Shown here in pieces: positions 1-7,485 of a stretch of 15,201 nucleotides of DNA. This DNA comes from DSUN01 sp035527715. GTDB lineage: Bacteria > Planctomycetota > PUPC01 > DSUN01. The notes under the pieces were generated by a model, which ran no database searches, had not been told where the DNA came from, and saw only the letters and a list, made by a program, of their open reading frames with translations. The position numbers and the translations under genes were made by a program. Position 1 is the first letter of the stretch. Every line of letters begins with the position of its first letter. The stretch lies in the NCBI GenBank assembly GCA_035527715.1, contig DATKZY010000087.1, positions 1 through 15,201 on the forward strand, in the 5' to 3' direction.

Positions 1-42
1 CCGGGCGGCCCTTCTCTCTGCCTCACCCGTTGCACGGACGCA

Positions 43-2472
43 TCAGTAGCGCCCGAGCCCCTTCAACTCGTCGTCGGCCAGGGCCCGCTGCCAGGCGCCC
101 AGCACGGCCAGCCGCCCGCGGAAGGGCGCCGTGCCCCCCGAATCGAGGAACCAGCGCACCGGGCCCTTGACCTCCGGCAGCGCGGGCAGCACCCCGCCTC
201 CCACGCCCGTCAGCTTCCCATCCGCCTGCAGGTGCATGAGTTCCATGCGGAGCCGCCCAGCCTGCGTCGCCCACCGCCACGCGAAGAGACCCGCCGTGCC
301 TTCGGGGACGGGCCTGCCCTCGATCTGCGATTCGCCGAGCTTCGCCGTGGCGACGAGCTTCTCGCCGGCAGCGAAGCCCAGCCGCAACGGTCCCGCCTCG
401 AGAAGTGTCAGCGGCTGGCGCCGGCCGCCGAAGACGAGCCCGTAGAAGGCGACCGTGCCCGCCGGCCCGACGAACGGCTTGTCCACGGCCAGCATGCCGT
501 CGTGCCTGCTGCCGGGATTCACGTCCACCACGTAGGGGTTTCGCTCGTCCATCCCGCCCCAGCCGCCTTGCGGGATCGAGAGGTTGACGCCGATGCGCGG
601 GACCTGGCCGTGGAACGGGCCGTGCTCGTCGAGCGCGAAGTGCATCGTGTGGAAGCGGTAGAGCGGATGCGCCTGTTCCCAGATGGGCGATGGCTGGTAG
701 GGCGTCGTGCCGCTGCTCAGCTCCCACCGGCGGATGGTCGCTCGGATGGCCGCCTTGCATAGCGGGTCATTGCGGCGCATCACGTTCGCCCCGATGCGGG
801 CGGTGTAGGCCTCCAGCGGCTTGGCCGTGAGGCCCTCGAAGACGCGGCCCGCCACCTCCAGCCGGTAGCGGTACGGATCGAGCAGCGTGAGCCGAGCCGT
901 GAGCGGCTGGCCGAGTTGCTCGGCCACCCCGAGGCCGCGCCAGCCGACCTGACAGCGCTCGCCGTCGAGGTCGAACACGTCGAGCGCCACGGTGTCGCCC
1001 TCGCGTCGCACACCGAGCGCGACCAGCTCCATGCTCCCCTCGCCCACGAGCGACAGAAGCTGGAACCGGCCCTTCAGTTCGCCGACCGTGGCCTCGACGC
1101 AGGTGGTGGCCGGGTAGCCGAGCGGCAGGCGATTGGCGGCACTGGTGGCCGCCTCGGGATGCTCGAGGTGCAGCACACCGCCCTCGATGCGGCAGCCCTC
1201 GGCGTTGAGGCTGATGCGGGCCGATTCGAGGAACTGGCGGGAGACGCGGGTCACGCCCACCGCCTCGGCATCGTGAAGCGGCCCGTAGCGCGAGAAGAAG
1301 AGCAGCTCGCCGTCCGGCAGCTCGATGCCCTGCGGATAGCCGTAGTGCCAGAAGCTCTTCCAGCCGACGCTCACCGTGCGCTCCCAGGTGCGGCCGCCGT
1401 CGCGGGAGAGGCTGACGCTCAGGGGTGTGCGCTTGAGGACGCTCTCGGTGTTGTTCGCGTCGTGATGGGCCATCAGCAGCGTGCCGTCGCGGAGGGGAAG
1501 GAGGCTGTGCTTGGAGTTCGTGCAGCCGAAGGTGCTGCGGTGGAGCCGCGTCCAGGTCTTGCCGCCATCGGGCGATCCGCTCTGGAACATCCAGCCGCAC
1601 GAGCTGCGGATGATGAGCAGCAGGCTCCCGTCGGGCCGAGCGACGGCGTCGGGCTCCGAGAGGATGGCCGCGGGCGTCGCCGTGTCGCACGTCGGCAGGT
1701 CGTGGCCGACTTCCAGGGCCTCCCAGTGCTCGCGCCGGGCGCCCATCGCCCTCGGGTCATCGGTGGGCTTGCAGCGCAGGACAACGGGCGGGTGAAAGAC
1801 CAAGCCCCCCTTCTCGCCGAGCACGCGCCGCCACGGCCCCAGCCGCTGGAGCGGCAGCAGCACGATGCCGTCGGCCAACACCTGGACGCCGTTGAACGCG
1901 TGGCTCAGGCCGCCGCCCTTCTCGGGCTCGGGGCCGAAGAGCAACTCGCCCTGGCTCCAGGTCTTGCCGCCGTCCTCGGTGGTGTAGGTCCACGTCGTCT
2001 GGAGCTTGTGTCCCAGGCCCTTGGCGAGGCGCTCGACAAAGGCCCGCGCGAAGCCGGCCGGCGCGCCCTTCGGATGGAAGGCGAAGCCGAGCATGTCGTG
2101 GAACCTCGGGTCGGAGTCGAGCGGCCCGATGTAGTCCCAGGTGCGGCCGCCGTCGGTCGAGCGGCTCACCTCCATCGTCGAGGGCACCTGGTAGAGCCGC
2201 GGCTGGCTCCGACGGCCGGCGTAGTCGCAGTGGTAGCGCTTGTTGAGCAGGAGGATCGTGCCGTCGGGCAGCAGGCAGGGGTCGGGGCAGCCGAGGGCGT
2301 CGCCCAGCCGCGGCTTGCCGTCGGGCGTGCACGGCACCGCAGTCGTCTCCGGCAGCGGCGCGCCGAGCGGGTTCGTCTCGCCGTCGATCAGCACCCACCG
2401 CCGCTCCCGGGCCGATGCCCCGAAGCCGGTCGCCGTCACGATCAACACGATCCACCTCAATGCGAAACGCAT
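43..2472 (-). CDS. Secreted sialidase-like Asp-box (BNR) protein with C-terminal beta-rich region
   Basis: Predicted 809-residue exported protein. I start it at the ATG at 2472 because it opens a clean signal peptide (MRFALRWIVLIVTATGFGASA); an in-frame TTG at 2508 adds 12 residues that spoil this. Four Asp-boxes are visible: STDGGRTW near residue 105, TEDGGKTW near 165, SPDGGKTW near 300 and SRDGGRTW near 356. A sialidase-superfamily strand pattern SEPDAVARPDGSLLLIIR lies near 272-289, and a late propeller strand ELPDGELLFFSRYG near 384. These support a six-bladed sialidase/neuraminidase-type propeller over about residues 30-420. The remaining ~390 residues look beta-rich and are probably concanavalin/LamG-like, ending in a LamG-style 'WQRALADDEL' motif. 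I did not establish the full Arg triad, Tyr and Glu catalytic set, so exo-sialidase activity is unproven; other glycosidase or non-catalytic propeller roles are possible. It follows the FG-GAP gene on the same strand with a short gap. The Shine-Dalgarno is weak, which suggests translation coupled to the gene upstream. Confidence 0.85.
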   Translation of the reverse strand: MRFALRWIVLIVTATGFGASARERRWVLIDGETNPLGAPLPETTAVPCTPDGKPRLGDALGCPDPCLLPDGTILLLNKRYHCDYAGRRSQPRLYQVPSTMEVSRSTDGGRTWDYIGPLDSDPRFHDMLGFAFHPKGAPAGFARAFVERLAKGLGHKLQTTWTYTTEDGGKTWSQGELLFGPEPEKGGGLSHAFNGVQVLADGIVLLPLQRLGPWRRVLGEKGGLVFHPPVVLRCKPTDDPRAMGARREHWEALEVGHDLPTCDTATPAAILSEPDAVARPDGSLLLIIRSSCGWMFQSGSPDGGKTWTRLHRSTFGCTNSKHSLLPLRDGTLLMAHHDANNTESVLKRTPLSVSLSRDGGRTWERTVSVGWKSFWHYGYPQGIELPDGELLFFSRYGPLHDAEAVGVTRVSRQFLESARISLNAEGCRIEGGVLHLEHPEAATSAANRLPLGYPATTCVEATVGELKGRFQLLSLVGEGSMELVALGVRREGDTVALDVFDLDGERCQVGWRGLGVAEQLGQPLTARLTLLDPYRYRLEVAGRVFEGLTAKPLEAYTARIGANVMRRNDPLCKAAIRATIRRWELSSGTTPYQPSPIWEQAHPLYRFHTMHFALDEHGPFHGQVPRIGVNLSIPQGGWGGMDERNPYVVDVNPGSRHDGMLAVDKPFVGPAGTVAFYGLVFGGRRQPLTLLEAGPLRLGFAAGEKLVATAKLGESQIEGRPVPEGTAGLFAWRWATQAGRLRMELMHLQADGKLTGVGGGVLPALPEVKGPVRWFLDSGGTAPFRGRLAVLGAWQRALADDELKGLGRY

Positions 2473-2547
2473 GGGAAAGACTCTATCAGCAGTTCCGACG
2501 AAGGGCAAGTCGCCCTGCTGCCGTTGCTGGCTCGCGCCCTTTCGTGG

Positions 2548-5235
2548 CTACTCTCCCCTGTTGGACAGTTCGCCGGGCACGATGGCGGCGAGTTCGTCGG
2601 GGGTGAGCGCGCGGTCGTAGAGGCGCACCTCGTCGAGTTCCACGCGGCTGGGATTCGCCTTCAGGTTCACCTCGTTGCCGATGAAGAGCGGCTGCCTGGA
2701 CTGGAACAGGCGGTTCAGGGACGGATGGCTCAGAGGCCCGGCGACGGCCGCGAAGTCCGCTCCCGCCTTGGGATCGGCGACGGTCGAGGCGAGCCAGCGC
2801 ACGGCGAGGAGATGCGCGCGGCGCTCGACGACCAGGGCCACCTCGCGCCACTCGCCGATGGGGAGCGTCTCCTTGGCGTCGGTGGAGGCGACGCTTTCGG
2901 CGCCCCTGCCGGTGGCGGAGACCTGGCCGCCGATGGCGTAGAGGCCTGGCGTCTTCGGGCCGGGCGGGATGTAGAGGCCGTAGGAGCGCTCCTCGGGGTC
3001 GCGGAAGTGGCGCTTGTCTGCCAGGCTCAGGTAGCTCGTGGGGTTCTGCTCGACGCGGAGGCGGACCCAGATCGTCAGTTCGCCTTCCTGCTCGAGGTCG
3101 GGGGAGCTTTCGGCCCGGAAGGCGCTGCCGGCGACCGTCGGGATGACGGCGAGGCCGCCCTCGGCCTTCGCCTCGCCGAGCGGCTTCAGGGTGTCCTGGG
3201 CCGTGCCTGCGGGGGCCTTGTCGGCGAGCGGCCCGCCGCGGCCTGGCTCGAAGTCCCAGGCGGCGACCAGGTGCTCGGCCGGCTTCTTCGCGGGCCCGCG
3301 GGCGACGGGGTAGGGCGTGGGCATGTGATAGAACATGCCGTCCTCGGCGCCGACGAGGAGCTCGGGCTTGCCGTCGCGGTCCCAGTCGCAGACGGTGGGG
3401 CTGGTGGTGTGGCCGGCGAGGCGGCGCGTGTCCACCGGCCCCAGGTCGCGGAGGGTCCAGACGCCGTTCTCCACGGACTCGGTGCGGAGGAAGTTGATGC
3501 ACACGCTGTTGGCGAGCAGGTCGAGCTTGCCGTCGCGGTCCCAGTCGGCGAAGCAGAGCTTCCTGCGACCACTGCGGCCTGCGACGCCGCTGCTAAGGCG
3601 CAGCGGCCCGGCGCCGGGCTGGCCTGCATCGCGGAAGATGCGCCGGGGCGGCAGGAGCACGAGCCTCCCGTCGGCCTTCCTTCGCTCATAGAAGGCCAGG
3701 TAGCCCTCGTGGTCGAGCATCACGAGGTCGTTGAGGCCGTCGTTGTTGAGGTCAACGACGACCGGCGTGGTGCGCCACTGGGTGGCCAGCTCCCTGCCTT
3801 GGGGCTCCCACCAGGTCCAGGCGGGCTTGGGCGGTTTCCCCTCCCACTCGACCTCGATGGGCTGAGCGGCGGCGAGCTTCGGCGCCCGCCGCGCACCGAC
3901 GTTGCGGTACCAGTGCACCTTGCCCCAGATGGAGTTTGCCACGATGTCGGGCATACCGTCGTGGTCCCAGTCGGCCACGCTGAGGGTGGTGTAGCCCCAC
4001 TTGCGCTCGCAGGGGCCCTGGATGGAGCCGTTTGGCCCGGCCTGGACGCGGATCACCTTGCCGTCGGCTTCGAGGTAGACGGGCTTGGCCCAGCGGGGCG
4101 GGTTGCCGCCGTCGAGGTTCTCGATGAAGCCGATGTAGCCCGCGGTGTTCCCGCAGACGATGTCCGCGTCGCCGTCGCCGTCCCAGTCGAAGCTCACGGG
4201 GGTGGCGAGGGCCCCGAACTTCAGGTCGTCGGCCTGCTGCTGGAACTGCTGCTGGGGGAGGAAGACCGGGAGGCCGTCCACGGCCTTGCCGGTGTGCTCG
4301 AGGAGCGCCACGCGGCCGTCCTCCTCGCCGACCACGAGGTCCATGTCGCCGTCGCCGTCCCAGTCAATCGCCACGGGGACGATCATGCACAGCTCCATGC
4401 GCAGGGGCTTGCCGTCGTGCAGCAGCGCGCGGCCAGCAGCATACTGCGGCTCGGTGCGGGTGCCCACGTTCTGGAAGTAGGTCAGCTCGTCCACGAAGGA
4501 GCCGCACAGGAGGTCCAGGTCGCCGTCGCCGTCGAAGTCGGCCAGGCAGGGGGAGGGCATTCCGAAGACGTCAAGGGGCTTGCCGCCGGCCGCGATCTGC
4601 CGCGGCGGCTCGTACTTCGGCTCATCGTTCGCGCCGGCGTTGCGGAGGAGGTAGACGTAGCCGTGGAGGGGCCCGCGGGTCCACTCGCCCTTCTTGTTGA
4701 ACGCGTTGTCCCAGCCGTAGTCGGCCCAGTCGCCGACGCCGACGATGAGGTCGAGCCGCCCGTCGCCGTCGTAGTCGGCATAGGTCCACTGGTTGGCGCG
4801 GAGCCCGCCCTTGTGGACGACGGCGGGCGCGGGGAGCTTGACGGGCTGCCCGAAGCCCTGCTTGCGGAAGTCGCGGTACTCGGTCGCGGGGGTGAGGACG
4901 CGCGGTTGGCCGTCCACGGTGCACACGCGGACGTTGCCCAGGCCGCGGTCAATGCGCACGGGGGGCTTGAAGACGGGCATCTTCGCCCCGCCGCCGGGGT
5001 TCTCGAAGAAGTACGTGCCGTTGTACGGCACGTCGTGGCACGAGACCACGAGGTCGAGGTCCCCGTCGCCATCGTAGTCCATCGGCAGGGGCCAGGCCCA
5101 GAGGCCCACGCCGAGGTCCACGACGAGGCCGGGGTGGTTGTACTTCACGCGCTCGAGGCCGCCGAAGGCGGCGCCGGTGAGGCCCACGAGGAGCAGCGCG
5201 AGCGCGCGGCTGCGCCGCAAGCTGGCTTCTTGCAT
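2548..5235 (-). CDS. Secreted FG-GAP/VCBS repeat protein with C-terminal LamG-like domain
   Basis: Predicted 895-residue exported protein. The ATG at 5235 is chosen because it follows a good Shine-Dalgarno and starts a signal peptide (MQEASLRRSRALALLLVGLTG). Nine calcium-loop motifs of the D-x-D-x-D-G-x-x-D/E type occur near residues 53, 154, 233, 291, 350, 422, 495, 564 and 617, for example DYDGDGDLDL and DWDGDGDADI. This is typical of FG-GAP/VCBS integrin-like propellers. About residues 655-895 form a concanavalin/LamG-like domain, with AAWDFEPG at its start, IGEWREVALVVE in the middle, and ELDEVRLYDRALTPDELAA at the end. The family is usually surface-attached and Ca2+-dependent, acting in adhesion or carbohydrate binding; no enzyme motif is seen. 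The D-x-D coding segments repeat at DNA level (several near-identical copies of a gtcgccgtcgccgtc core between 4160 and 5080). The gene is in line with the sialidase-like gene downstream, suggesting joint expression. Confidence 0.88.
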   Translation of the reverse strand: MQEASLRRSRALALLLVGLTGAAFGGLERVKYNHPGLVVDLGVGLWAWPLPMDYDGDGDLDLVVSCHDVPYNGTYFFENPGGGAKMPVFKPPVRIDRGLGNVRVCTVDGQPRVLTPATEYRDFRKQGFGQPVKLPAPAVVHKGGLRANQWTYADYDGDGRLDLIVGVGDWADYGWDNAFNKKGEWTRGPLHGYVYLLRNAGANDEPKYEPPRQIAAGGKPLDVFGMPSPCLADFDGDGDLDLLCGSFVDELTYFQNVGTRTEPQYAAGRALLHDGKPLRMELCMIVPVAIDWDGDGDMDLVVGEEDGRVALLEHTGKAVDGLPVFLPQQQFQQQADDLKFGALATPVSFDWDGDGDADIVCGNTAGYIGFIENLDGGNPPRWAKPVYLEADGKVIRVQAGPNGSIQGPCERKWGYTTLSVADWDHDGMPDIVANSIWGKVHWYRNVGARRAPKLAAAQPIEVEWEGKPPKPAWTWWEPQGRELATQWRTTPVVVDLNNDGLNDLVMLDHEGYLAFYERRKADGRLVLLPPRRIFRDAGQPGAGPLRLSSGVAGRSGRRKLCFADWDRDGKLDLLANSVCINFLRTESVENGVWTLRDLGPVDTRRLAGHTTSPTVCDWDRDGKPELLVGAEDGMFYHMPTPYPVARGPAKKPAEHLVAAWDFEPGRGGPLADKAPAGTAQDTLKPLGEAKAEGGLAVIPTVAGSAFRAESSPDLEQEGELTIWVRLRVEQNPTSYLSLADKRHFRDPEERSYGLYIPPGPKTPGLYAIGGQVSATGRGAESVASTDAKETLPIGEWREVALVVERRAHLLAVRWLASTVADPKAGADFAAVAGPLSHPSLNRLFQSRQPLFIGNEVNLKANPSRVELDEVRLYDRALTPDELAAIVPGELSNRGE

Positions 5236-5771
5236 CGGTGTCCTTTCCAATTGGCGAAGAATGGCTCCCTCGAGAAATCCGTTGCCGCGGCCTCGGGGTA
5301 CACGCCGCGCAGCCCCTCGGGGACTTCCCTGACCCTGTCGTCTTGGTACGGAAACACGTAGTATTCCGCTGCGTTGCCCGTGCCAGTCTTCGGCGATACG
5401 GCCTCTCCCCATGACGAGCCCGAAATCTGCTCGACCTTCTTGCGCAGACGCTCCAGCCCCTCGGTCGACTCGACCCCCTGCAGGGCCACGATGTCGAACT
5501 GAGCGATGATCTGGGCGCGCTCGTCGACGGGCGTGTCCTTCCCAAGGTTGAGGATGTTCCAGGAGGCGATCCTGATCGTGGCGGGACCGGCCGCTGCGCC
5601 TGGCAGCGTCTCGGTCGTCCTGGCGACCGACGCGCCTGTGGTGTCGGGCGCCTGCTGCTTGGGCGGCCTCGTCCACACCCAGATGGCTAGAGCGATCAGC
5701 ACGAGGAGCACGGCGAAGACCAGGATCCCGCCCGCGCCTTTGCCTCTGCCCTTACCCTTTCGACGAGCCAT
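5145..5771 (-). pseudogene. Truncated endonuclease/exonuclease/phosphatase (EEP, DNase I-like) family protein
   Basis: A 208-residue frame starting at the ATG at 5771. It has a basic N-terminus, one membrane segment (about residues 15-33, ILVFAVLLVLIALAIWVW) and a linker. The N-terminal half of an EEP fold follows: IRIASWNILNLGK near 66-78, FDIVALQGVES near 92-102, then EYYVFPYQDDRV and FSREPFFANWK near 166-176. EEP enzymes are normally about 250-300 residues long with essential His and Asp residues in the C-terminal half. Here family similarity stops at about residue 176 (near 5246), right at the Shine-Dalgarno of the next gene, and the last ~30 residues are out-of-frame reading of that gene's signal peptide. 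The metal-binding Glu expected in 'LQEV' is Gly. I infer an inactive relic anchored in the membrane; it may still be transcribed as the leader of the downstream pair. Confidence 0.75.
5241..5248 (-). promoter_or_regulatory. Shine-Dalgarno of the FG-GAP gene
   Basis: Read on the minus strand, GGAAAGGA sits 5 nt before the ATG at 5235. This fixes the start of the FG-GAP gene and excludes the longer open frame that runs upstream antisense-like through the EEP fragment. The site lies inside the tail of the truncated EEP reading frame. Confidence 0.75.
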
Positions 5772-5839
5772 GCTCCATCACACTCCAAGATGGCCCAGGT
5801 CTTCTGGGCGCCAGCCCCGGAGGGCTACGTTGGTACGCA

Positions 5840-5868
5840 AGTGTACTCAGCCGGAGCGGCGTTGTCCA
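5840..5868 (-). promoter_or_regulatory. Candidate sigma70-type promoter
   Basis: On the minus strand, TGGACA (5863-5868) and TACACT (5840-5845) are separated by exactly 17 nt. They match 5 of 6 and 4 of 6 positions of the TTGACA/TATAAT consensus. A start near 5833 would leave a leader of about 60 nt before the EEP fragment and could drive the FG-GAP and sialidase-like genes. Judged by eye only. Confidence 0.35.
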
Positions 5869-5871
5869 CAA

Positions 5872-6192
5872 AAACTACGGCATGGCGTCACCAGCGTTCC
5901 TTAGCCTGGTTGACGCCCGCCCAGGCAAGGGGGTGTCATTCTGGCATAGCCGGGCACCCACGACCTGTACGCCCTCGACCACCTGCGGATCACGACTAAC
6001 TGCAACACCGTGGCCGCTGGCTCTCTCGTTTACGGACGCTAGCTCTGTGTCTTAACCTATTGCTACTCCATGACATGTAGCGTGAGAGCATGCTGCCGCG
6101 ATGGGGTTGCGCCTGAGTGGAGGGGCTTGGGAGTGCCTGCCTTCCGCTCCACCATTCTCTAGGTGGTTGTGAGCCCCCATTCCCTGCTGGGG
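5872..6192. other. Gene-poor stretch, decayed sequence
   Basis: No credible intact reading frame on either strand. On the plus strand two short runs look protein-like in different frames: DARPGKGVSFW near 5916-5950 and HDLYALDHLRITTNCNTVAAG near 5959-6021. They could be remains of a gene preceding cpaF, but I cannot assign them. The stretch appears less GC-rich than its neighbours. Confidence 0.4.
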
Positions 6193-6488
6193 CCAGAGAC
6201 GCAGCTGCCGGAGAGCGACCACTTGGCCAACCTGGTCTTCGTGGACGACGTGCGGCGTGGGCCCACGGTCCCGGCTACAAATGGCCGACCCCGTGATTGA
6301 CGAGGGCATGGTGAACAACTCGGACTGCACCCACATCGAGCGGAGGGGCAACATCGAGGTCACCTCCAAACGCTCCACTGACGACGCGCACGTGATCCAC
6401 ATCATCCACCGCATCATCGCCTCGCTGGGCCGTCGCACAGGCGGGACCAGCTCGACGGGCGGCATAGACCTACCCAGACGGGCAGGAC
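6193..6488 (+). pseudogene. Decayed CpaF/TadA-type secretion ATPase fragment (middle region)
   Basis: This is not an intact gene, but translation in successive frames gives CpaF-like sequence. The first frame (from 6193) reads PETQLPESDHLANLVFVDDV, like the helix before the conserved 'GLGPLEPL' turn. After a +1 shift near 6255, the frame from 6281 reads MADPVIDEGMVNN, then HIERRGNIE, then DDAHVIHIIHRIIASLGRR. These are the family's 'ADPxxxDIxVN', 'ERRGxxE' and 'DDAHLxxIIxRIVxxxGRR' motifs. A further single-base insertion (A at 6476) separates 'LP' from 'DG' of the LPDG motif. The Walker A and catalytic C-terminal domain are absent. In intact form the protein powers a Tad/type II-like pilus. 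The identification rests on motif recognition without alignment. Confidence 0.6.
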
Positions 6489-6540
6489 CCCTACCACCGA
6501 CAGGAGAACCGCCGCACGGGCATCCATCGGTAGCGTCCCA

Positions 6541-6786
6541 GCCGAGCCCAGCGCCTGGGCCCGCCGCTTCGTCTCATCCGACCTCAGGGAGGGAACCCAC
6601 GAGCGACTCCTCATTGGCCTCGACCTGCGCCACGTGGACATCACGCCGCAGACCGACGAAGAGTTGCGGAAGAGGACCGAGGGGGTCGTCCGCAACGTCG
6701 TCACCACCATGGCCGCCGAAATCCCCGTCTGCCTGTACCGCAGCAAGTTCGTCAATGAGGTCATGGGCGAGGCCGTTGGCTTCCAG
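6541..6786 (+). pseudogene. CpaF/TadA-type ATPase N-terminal fragment cut at the IS21 relic
   Basis: The plus-strand frame from 6541 reads WARRFVSSDLREGTHERLLIG near its start, then LDLRHVDITPQTDEELRKR, then RSKFVNEVMGEAVGF up to about 6783. This order matches the N-terminal helical region of CpaF ATPases ('HxxLLxxLDL', 'R..I..VV', 'LVxEVxDEVxGxGPL'). It stops just where the GPLEPL turn should come, and from there the opposite strand encodes IstB. It overlaps the region covered by the upstream fragment, so it belongs to a second CpaF copy, not to the same gene. No in-frame stop lies between 6382 and this fragment, but no start or ribosome site is convincing. Confidence 0.5.
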
Positions 6787-7485
6787 GATGTGGATGCGGT
6801 GCGTGAGGCGGTCGAGCAGGGCGCCCGTGAGCCGCTCGGTGCCCAGGACCTCGGTCCAGCTCTCGAAGGGCAAGTTGGTGGTGACGAGCAGGCTCGTGCG
6901 CTCGTAGGCCCGGCTGACGACTTCGAAGAGCCGTTCGGCTCCCGCCTTGGTGCAGGGGACGTAGCCGAGTTCGTCGAGGACGAGGAGGTCGTGGCGTTCG
7001 AGCTGTTGGTGGAACCGTTCGAGCTGGCGCTCCTCGCGGCGTTCGAGGAGTTGGGTGACCAGGCCGGTGACCGTGAAGAACCGTACCCGTCGTCCCTGCT
7101 GGCAGGAGGCAAAGGCGAGGGCGGTGGCCAGGTGCGTCTTCCCCGTGCCCGAGTTGCCGATGAGGAGGACGTTCTCGCAGCGGCCCATGTACTCCCCGCG
7201 GACGAGTTCCCGCACCAGGGCCTGGTTGATGGACGGCTGGGCGGCGAAGTCGAAGGTGTCGAGGGTTTTCAGCACGGGGAAGCGGGCGGCCTGGACGCGC
7301 CGCTCGGCGGCCCGGACCTCGCGGTCCTGGACCTCGCGTTCGGCCAGGCGCAGGAGGTAGGTGGCGTAGTCGGCCCGCTCGGCCTGGCACACGGCGGCGA
7401 GCTTGGCGTGCTCGCGGTGCATCGTGGGCAGCCGCAGGGTCTTCAGGTAGTGCTCGAGGAGCACGGTGGGCGTCGCCTGGCTCAT
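6574..7485 (-). pseudogene. istB: IS21-family IstB helper ATPase, C-terminus replaced
   Basis: Residues 1-238 are a full IstB AAA+ domain. The Walker A motif GNSGTGKTH lies at 110-118, Walker B DLLVLDELGY at 166-175, then TTNLPFESWTEVLG and the typical closing ALLDRLTHRIHILEANG at 222-238. The protein normally continues 'ESYRL...' for about 10-20 residues and stops, at 245-265 in total. Here the frame instead runs 65 residues (to a stop at 6574) through sequence that on the other strand encodes a CpaF N-terminus. The ATG at 7485 overlaps the istA stop. IstB stimulates IstA by remodelling target DNA. The ATPase core is intact, but the foreign tail and the dead istA suggest it is no longer used in transposition. 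Confidence 0.85.

Noticed and set aside
916..5361. A 1481-codon plus-strand open frame
   Set aside because: It runs antisense to the sialidase-like and FG-GAP genes, which have clear domain motifs, signal peptides and a ribosome site. The plus-strand product is low-complexity Ala/Gly/Val/Glu-rich, a GC-driven shadow.
2548..5676. Extended N-terminus (147 residues) of the FG-GAP protein
   Set aside because: The extension overlaps the EEP fragment in another frame and is Arg-rich; a good Shine-Dalgarno and signal peptide mark the ATG at 5235.
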